Source of the DNA: Streptomyces sp. GESEQ-35
GTDB lineage: Bacteria > Actinomycetota > Actinomycetes > Streptomycetales > Streptomycetaceae
Direction of reading: 5' to 3'
NCBI RefSeq assembly: GCF_017948485.1
Contig: NZ_JAFFSX010000005.1
Location: 310,001 to 374,000, forward strand
DNA length: 64,000 bases
Part shown: in pieces, positions 60,201 through 64,000 of the stretch
Layout: the number at the start of each line of letters is the position of its first letter
How positions within the stretch are numbered: position 1 is the first letter of the stretch
Made by a program: the position numbers and the translations under genes
The notes under the pieces: model-generated
Told to the model about the DNA's origin: nothing
What the model saw: the letters and a program-made list of their open reading frames with translations, nothing else
Databases searched by the model: none

Positions 60201-61868
60201 TCAGTTCGTCTGCGGAAGGGCCCGCTCCAGGATCGCGTCCAGATCAGCCGCGTCGGGAAGGGTGCCGAAGGCGTGCCCCCAGTCGCCGCCGAGCCGGCTC
60301 GCGCAGAAGGCGTCGGCGACCGCGGACGGGGCGTGGCGGACCAGGAGGGAAGCCTGGAGGGTCAGGGCCATCTGCTCCACCAGGCGCCGGGCGCCAGCCT
60401 CGGACCCCTTGGACAGCGCGCCCCGCAGCCGGTTCACGGCCGCGTCCAGACGGGCGTCCGCCCCCTGCGCCAGGGCGAGTTCGGCGAACAGCGCGTCCGC
60501 GGCAGCGGACTCCCGGCGCAACGCCCGCAGCACATCAAGGGCGTTGACGTTCCCCGACCCCTCCCAGATCGACAACAGGGGAGCCTCGCGGTAGTGGCGG
60601 GGCATGCCCGACTCCTCCACGTAGCCGTTGCCGCCCAGGCATTCCAGGGCCTCCGCGGTGAAGGCCGGGCCCCGCTTGGTGACCCAGTACTTGCCGACGG
60701 CGGTGGCGATCCGGCGGAAAGCCGCCTCACCGGCGTCCCCGCGCACGGCCCGGTCGGCCGCGCCCGCCAGGCGCAGCGTGAGCGTCGTGGCGGCCTCCGA
60801 CTCCAGCGCCAGGTCGGCCAGGACGTTGCGCATCAGCGGCTGGTCGAGCAGCCGTGCGCCGAACGCGCTGCGGTGCCGCACGTGATGTCCCGCCTGTACG
60901 AGTGTCTGGCGCATCAACGTCGCCGACATCATCACGCAGTCCAGCCGTGTGCAGTTGACCATCTCGATGATGGTCTTGACGCCCTGGCCCTCGGGCCCGA
61001 CCAGCCAGGCGACGGTCCCGTCGAACTCCGGCTCGGAGGAGGCGTTGGAGCGGTTGCCCAGCTTGTCCTTGAGGCGTTGGATGCGGAAGGTGTTCCTGGT
61101 TCCGTCGGGCAGGATGCGCGGCACCAGGAAACACGACAGACCGTCCGGGGCCTGCGCCAGCACCAGGAACACATCGCACATCGGCGCCGACGTGAACCAC
61201 TTGTGCCCGCGCAGCGTGTACACGCCGGGCTCGGCGGTGGGCGTCGCCGTCGTCGTGTTCGTGCGGACGTCGGAGCCGCCCTGCTTCTCGGTCATCCCCA
61301 TGCCCGCCAGCAGGCCCCGCTTCTCGGTCGGCACCCGGAGCCCGGGGTCGTACTCCCGGCTGGTCAACAGGGGCTCGTAGACCTTCGCCAGCTCCGGCTG
61401 ACGGCGCAGCGCGGGGACGGCCGCGTACGTCATGGACGTCGGACAGCCGTGCCCGGCCTCCGTGTGCCCCCAGACCAACCCGCCCGCGGTCCGGGCGACA
61501 TGGACGCCGGGCCGGTCCTCGGACCAGGGCCACGCGGCGAGCCCTTCGGTGACCGCGACGCGCAGCAGGTGGTGCCAGCTCGGATGGAACTCGACCTCGT
61601 CGACGCGGTTGCCGTACCGGTCGTGTGTGCGCAGCTCGGGCTCATGCCGGTTGGCCAGCTCGCCCCACTCCTGGGCCTCGGCGCTCCCGGCCCGCAGCCC
61701 CAGCCGCCGCAGCCCCTCCTCGGCCCACCCGGCGCCCTCCCGGTGCAGCCCCTCGATGAGGGCCGTATCGGCGGACGCGTCGTACGGGGCCAGGGGAGGG
61801 GGCTGATTGGTGACGTCATGCGTGGCGGAGCCCAGGGGGCCGTCTTCATACGCGAGTATCGAGGCCAT
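60201..61868 (-). CDS. aidB: AidB-like acyl-CoA dehydrogenase family protein
   Basis: The 555-residue protein resembles E. coli AidB along its length. The N-terminus has THDVTNQPPPLAPYD, followed by GLLAGMGMTEKQGGSDVRTN, RLKDKLGNRSNASSEPEFDG and LSIWEGSGNVNALDVLRALR with the acyl-CoA dehydrogenase glutamate. AidB is an FAD protein induced by alkylating agents that binds DNA and protects it; true dehydrogenase activity is weak. ATG 61868 is chosen although no clear ribosome-binding site precedes it, so the transcript may be nearly leaderless. It is divergent from a PaaX-type regulator with an inverted repeat between. Confidence 0.93.
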   Translation of the reverse strand: MASILAYEDGPLGSATHDVTNQPPPLAPYDASADTALIEGLHREGAGWAEEGLRRLGLRAGSAEAQEWGELANRHEPELRTHDRYGNRVDEVEFHPSWHHLLRVAVTEGLAAWPWSEDRPGVHVARTAGGLVWGHTEAGHGCPTSMTYAAVPALRRQPELAKVYEPLLTSREYDPGLRVPTEKRGLLAGMGMTEKQGGSDVRTNTTTATPTAEPGVYTLRGHKWFTSAPMCDVFLVLAQAPDGLSCFLVPRILPDGTRNTFRIQRLKDKLGNRSNASSEPEFDGTVAWLVGPEGQGVKTIIEMVNCTRLDCVMMSATLMRQTLVQAGHHVRHRSAFGARLLDQPLMRNVLADLALESEAATTLTLRLAGAADRAVRGDAGEAAFRRIATAVGKYWVTKRGPAFTAEALECLGGNGYVEESGMPRHYREAPLLSIWEGSGNVNALDVLRALRRESAAADALFAELALAQGADARLDAAVNRLRGALSKGSEAGARRLVEQMALTLQASLLVRHAPSAVADAFCASRLGGDWGHAFGTLPDAADLDAILERALPQTN

Positions 61869-61876
61869 ACCATGAG

Positions 61877-61914
61877 TGTTGCACTTTTTCTGCGGTCGCG
61901 GCAATCATGCAACA
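61877..61914. promoter_or_regulatory. Inverted repeat between aidB and the PaaX-type gene
   Basis: TGTTGCA at 61877-61883 and TGCAACA at 61908-61914 are perfect 7-bp arms separated by 24 bases. They fill much of the 75-base gap between the two divergent starts, and the first arm begins 9 bases upstream of the aidB ATG. The repeat is a good operator candidate for the PaaX-type protein. Confidence 0.6.
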
Positions 61915-61943
61915 TGCCGATCCGGTCCGTACAGTACGTCCCC

Positions 61944-62687
61944 ATGCGAACGGTCCAGGCAGACGAGCCGCAGCTGCGCCCGCTCTCGGCGCGCTCGGTC
62001 GTCCTGAGTCTGCTTCTCGGCACACATCCACCCGAGATGCCGGTCAAGGACCTCGTACGCATGGTGGAACCCTTCGGTGTCGGCGGCTCCACCCTGCGGG
62101 CCGCGCTCAGCCGGATGACGGCCGCCGGAGACCTGCGGCGCACGGATGCCGGCTACCGCATCGGGGACCGGCTGCTGGAGCGCCAGCGCCGTCAGGACGA
62201 GGCCGTGGAGCCCAGCACGCGCGCGTGGGGCGGCGACTGGGAGATGGCCGTGATCACCGCGACGGGCCGGGGTCCCGCCGAACGCGCCGAACTACGAGCC
62301 CGGCTGACCGCCCTGCGCCTCGCCGAACTGCGCGAAGGAGTCTGGCTGCGCCCCGCCAATCTCCGTCGTTCGCTCCCGGGCGAGCTCGAAACGGTGCTCC
62401 GGTCCTTCACCACCCGCCCCGAACAGCCCGCACAGGACCTGGTACCGGTCCTGTGGCCGCTCGACACCTGGGCCGGCACGGCCCACGCCCTGCTCGGCCA
62501 CATCGCGCGCGTGGACCGCCCGGCCGACCGGTTCACCGCCTTCGCGGCCGTCGTACGGCATCTGCTCCTCGATCCCGTCCTGCCCGAGGAGCTTCTCCCC
62601 GCCGACTGGCCCGGCCCGCCGCTGCGCGCCGCGTACGCCGACTATCAGCGGGAGTTCACGCACACGGTGCGGGAGCACCGGGCATGA
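61944..62687 (+). CDS. PaaX family transcriptional regulator
   Basis: The 247-residue protein has the PaaX-type winged helix (SARSVVLSLLLGTHPPEMPV, VGGSTLRAALSRMTAAGDLR and the wing TDAGYRIGDRLLERQRRQ). The central and C-terminal PaaX domains follow (AWGGDWEMAVITATGRGPAE, LREGVWLRPANL, FAAVVRHLLLDPVLPEELLP). PaaX itself represses phenylacetate genes by binding phenylacetyl-CoA. Here the divergent neighbour is aidB, so an acyl-CoA effector could link lipid or aromatic breakdown to aidB. A strong terminator follows the stop. Confidence 0.9.
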   Translation: MRTVQADEPQLRPLSARSVVLSLLLGTHPPEMPVKDLVRMVEPFGVGGSTLRAALSRMTAAGDLRRTDAGYRIGDRLLERQRRQDEAVEPSTRAWGGDWEMAVITATGRGPAERAELRARLTALRLAELREGVWLRPANLRRSLPGELETVLRSFTTRPEQPAQDLVPVLWPLDTWAGTAHALLGHIARVDRPADRFTAFAAVVRHLLLDPVLPEELLPADWPGPPLRAAYADYQREFTHTVREHRA

Positions 62688-62690
62688 CTC

Positions 62691-62735
62691 GGCGGCCGTC
62701 CGAAGCGCCGTGCAGGGACGCTTCGGACGGCCGCC
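62691..62735. terminator. Bidirectional terminator between PaaX-type and PL3 genes
   Basis: GGCGGCCGTCCGAAGCG at 62691-62707 pairs perfectly with CGCTTCGGACGGCCGCC at 62719-62735, a 17-bp stem with an 11-base loop between convergent genes. Confidence 0.9.
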
Positions 62736-62761
62736 TTCACCGCGGTCAGATCGCCCGGGGG

Positions 62762-63544
62762 CTACCTGTAGGTGATGTCCGAGGTGGAGTACAGGCAGTT
62801 GGTGCTGTCGGGGCCCGTACCGACCGCGGTGTTGTTGTTGTACTTCTGGCAGGGGATGACCTTGCGACCGGCGTCGTTGAGGATCGTGATGCCACGCAGC
62901 GTCGCCACGTCGTTGCGGTTGACGTTGATGCCGACGAGCCGTGCGGTGGAGCCCGTGCCGGTCACCTCGATGTTGCTGAGGTTCACCTTGCGCGTGTACT
63001 GCGTGGAGCAGTCGCCGCACGAGCGGTACAGCGTCTTGAACTCGCTGACGGCGAAGTTGGAGACGTTCAGGGTGCCCGGTCCGTTGTGCTGGAAGACCTT
63101 GTCGGCGGCCTTCTTCGCGCCGCCGCCGGTCACGGTGTAGGTGGAGCCGCCGCGGAAGGTGGCGGCGTCCTCGCCGACGTCCTCCCACCACACGTTCTGA
63201 AGGGTGCAGTTGCCCTCGCAGTGGATGCCGTCGGCGCCGGGCGCGCCGATGATGACGTTCTTCAGTGTCGCGCCGGCCGCGAGCTCGAAGATGGGGTCCT
63301 GGCCCTCTTCCTGGCCGTCACCGGCCAGGTCGCCGCTGCCGTAGTAGCGCACCATGCCGCCGTCCCTGACGCCGGACACGGAGATGGTGGAGCTCACCGG
63401 CTGACTGCTGGTGGGCGTCGGCCAGGTGGCGGCACTCGCGGGCGGCGCGCCGAGTGTCATGATCATGACAGACGAGAAGCCGAGTGCGGCCACGGTGCCG
63501 GTCAGTGCGCGCCGACGTGCGCGCGGCAGTGCTGGTGAAGTCAT
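62762..63544 (-). CDS. Secreted pectate lyase, family PL3
   Basis: The 260-residue precursor has a long basic n-region and signal peptide ending near APPASAA. The mature domain shows PL3 features: DPIFELAAGATLKNVIIG, ADGIHCEGNCTLQNVWWEDV, GEDAATFRG, and the lysine/arginine-rich calcium-site strands DKVFQHNGPGTLNVSNF and TLYRSCGDCSTQYTRK. Four or more cysteines form disulphides. It cleaves polygalacturonate by calcium-dependent beta-elimination. The next gene on the same strand, 31 bases upstream, is a second pectate lyase, so the two are co-transcribed. Confidence 0.92.
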   Translation of the reverse strand: MTSPALPRARRRALTGTVAALGFSSVMIMTLGAPPASAATWPTPTSSQPVSSTISVSGVRDGGMVRYYGSGDLAGDGQEEGQDPIFELAAGATLKNVIIGAPGADGIHCEGNCTLQNVWWEDVGEDAATFRGGSTYTVTGGGAKKAADKVFQHNGPGTLNVSNFAVSEFKTLYRSCGDCSTQYTRKVNLSNIEVTGTGSTARLVGINVNRNDVATLRGITILNDAGRKVIPCQKYNNNTAVGTGPDSTNCLYSTSDITYR

Positions 63545-63575
63545 GTCCCGATGCCTTCTTCCAGTTGGGGGCTGG

Positions 63576-64000
63576 TCAGATCTTTCCGGCGCCCGCGCCG
63601 GACGTCACCGAGGAGACGACCGTCGAGGCGGGCTCCGCCGTGTAGCCGTACGGCGGGGCGGTGAAGCTGCCGACCTGCGAGACCTCGGTGGCGGCTCCGC
63701 CGAGGTCGTTGCCGCGCAGGTTGGCGTATCCGTCGACGTCGCTGCTGCGGTTCGTGGTGACCGCGATCTTCGTCGTACGGAAGACGTTGTTCTCGACGAG
63801 CATCTGGGCGCCCATGCGCGAGTGGCAGGCGGTGTCGGCGCCGTCCACGTGGTTGTTGTAGAAGTGGCCGGTGCCGAAGCGCAGGCTGGGGATGCGCGAG
63901 TAGACGTTGCCGAAGTGGTTGTGGTGGTACGTCACCTTCAAGTGCCCGGTGTCCTCGCTCGTGTTGTTGTCGCTGTGTCCGACGAGCGAGCCCTTGAAGT
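63576..64000 (-). CDS. Pectate lyase, family PL1-like, C-terminal part
   Basis: About 141 C-terminal residues are visible; the gene enters from the right edge. LVGHSDNNTSEDTGHLKVTY and HHNHFGNVYSRIPSLRFGTG with FYNNHVDG are the stacked turns near the catalytic arginine (SRIPSLR) of PL1 pectate lyases. It belongs to the same transcription unit as the PL3 gene and has no visible terminator between. Secretion cannot be judged because the N-terminus is missing. Confidence 0.9.
   Translation of the reverse strand, partial: FKGSLVGHSDNNTSEDTGHLKVTYHHNHFGNVYSRIPSLRFGTGHFYNNHVDGADTACHSRMGAQMLVENNVFRTTKIAVTTNRSSDVDGYANLRGNDLGGAATEVSQVGSFTAPPYGYTAEPASTVVSSVTSGAGAGKI

Noticed and set aside
55346..62000. 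LexA-type SOS boxes before ung, aidB or polX
   Set aside because: I looked for GAAC-N4-GTTC-type sites upstream of each and found no convincing match.
1..64000. tRNA, rRNA, CRISPR array, insertion sequence or prophage
   Set aside because: I looked for cloverleaf GTTCRANYC arms, regularly spaced repeats, transposase or integrase motifs and terminal inverted repeats, and saw none that I could support.

Overview
This 64 kb window is high-GC actinobacterial chromosome, almost certainly Streptomyces. Coding third positions are nearly all G or C. Many starts are GTG or ATG preceded by GGAGG. Large LAL-type LuxR regulators, secreted plant-polymer hydrolases, a SpoIIE-type phosphatase, a TetR/SPOB-kinase style of regulation and a DasR-like operator all fit the genus. 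TTA codons are almost absent; the clear one is in the first LAL regulator. I see no rRNA, tRNA, insertion sequence, prophage or CRISPR array. About 51 protein genes are supported, with partial genes at both edges.

Layout. 1-644: C-terminal part of an FAD oxidoreductase. 661-7657: a TTA-containing LAL regulator facing a haem peroxidase and a protease/alpha-beta-hydrolase fusion; the last two carry the same 19-base upstream box. 7664-11369: cytochrome P450 divergent from a cyclase/ThDP-enzyme operon. 11421-12419: secreted S1 protease. 12580-18192: tricarboxylate transporter tctCBA divergent from its likely two-component system. 18223-21887: flavin-type oxidoreductase, secreted beta-helix protein and PolX. 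21963-31739: single-chain aconitase, hydrolase, phosphoribosyltransferase, archease, HAD mutase plus GH65 phosphorylase, MFS exporter, a 2H-phosphoesterase-like protein and a copper chaperone. 31958-40617: SpoIIE/PAS/GAF phosphatase, then a TetR gene divergent from a paoABCD-like molybdenum aldehyde oxidoreductase operon, with two perfect palindromes between them. 40645-49178: DUF5997 protein, LysR-ligand-domain protein, GH127 arabinofuranosidase with a LamG insert, a second LAL regulator and a BBE-like flavoenzyme. 49182-58070: HAD, Lrp, FUSC, lactonase, sirohydrochlorin-chelatase-like protein, sugar kinase, Ung, a BNR-repeat protein and an Rv1733c-like membrane protein. 58092-64000: HEAT-repeat protein, aidB with a divergent PaaX-type regulator, and two pectate lyases.

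How the parts work together. Several sets form clear units: TctCBA with its kinase/regulator for carboxylate uptake; the molybdoenzyme with its XdhC-type maturation factor under a probable TetR operator; inverting GH65 phosphorolysis feeding a beta-phosphoglucomutase-like HAD; and pectin/arabinan attack by PL3, PL1, GH127 and the beta-helix protein. The most novel-looking unit is the probably bldA-dependent LAL regulator with the box-sharing peroxidase and protease-hydrolase genes. A second notable point is a Streptomyces-type palindromic repeat found three times: once between convergent genes and twice in frame inside coding sequences (XdhC-like gene and second LAL gene), where both copies encode the peptide APRKGRG.

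Limits: everything here comes from reading sequence and recalled family motifs. No alignment, structure prediction or database search was run, and start codons are chosen by ribosome-binding site and family length.
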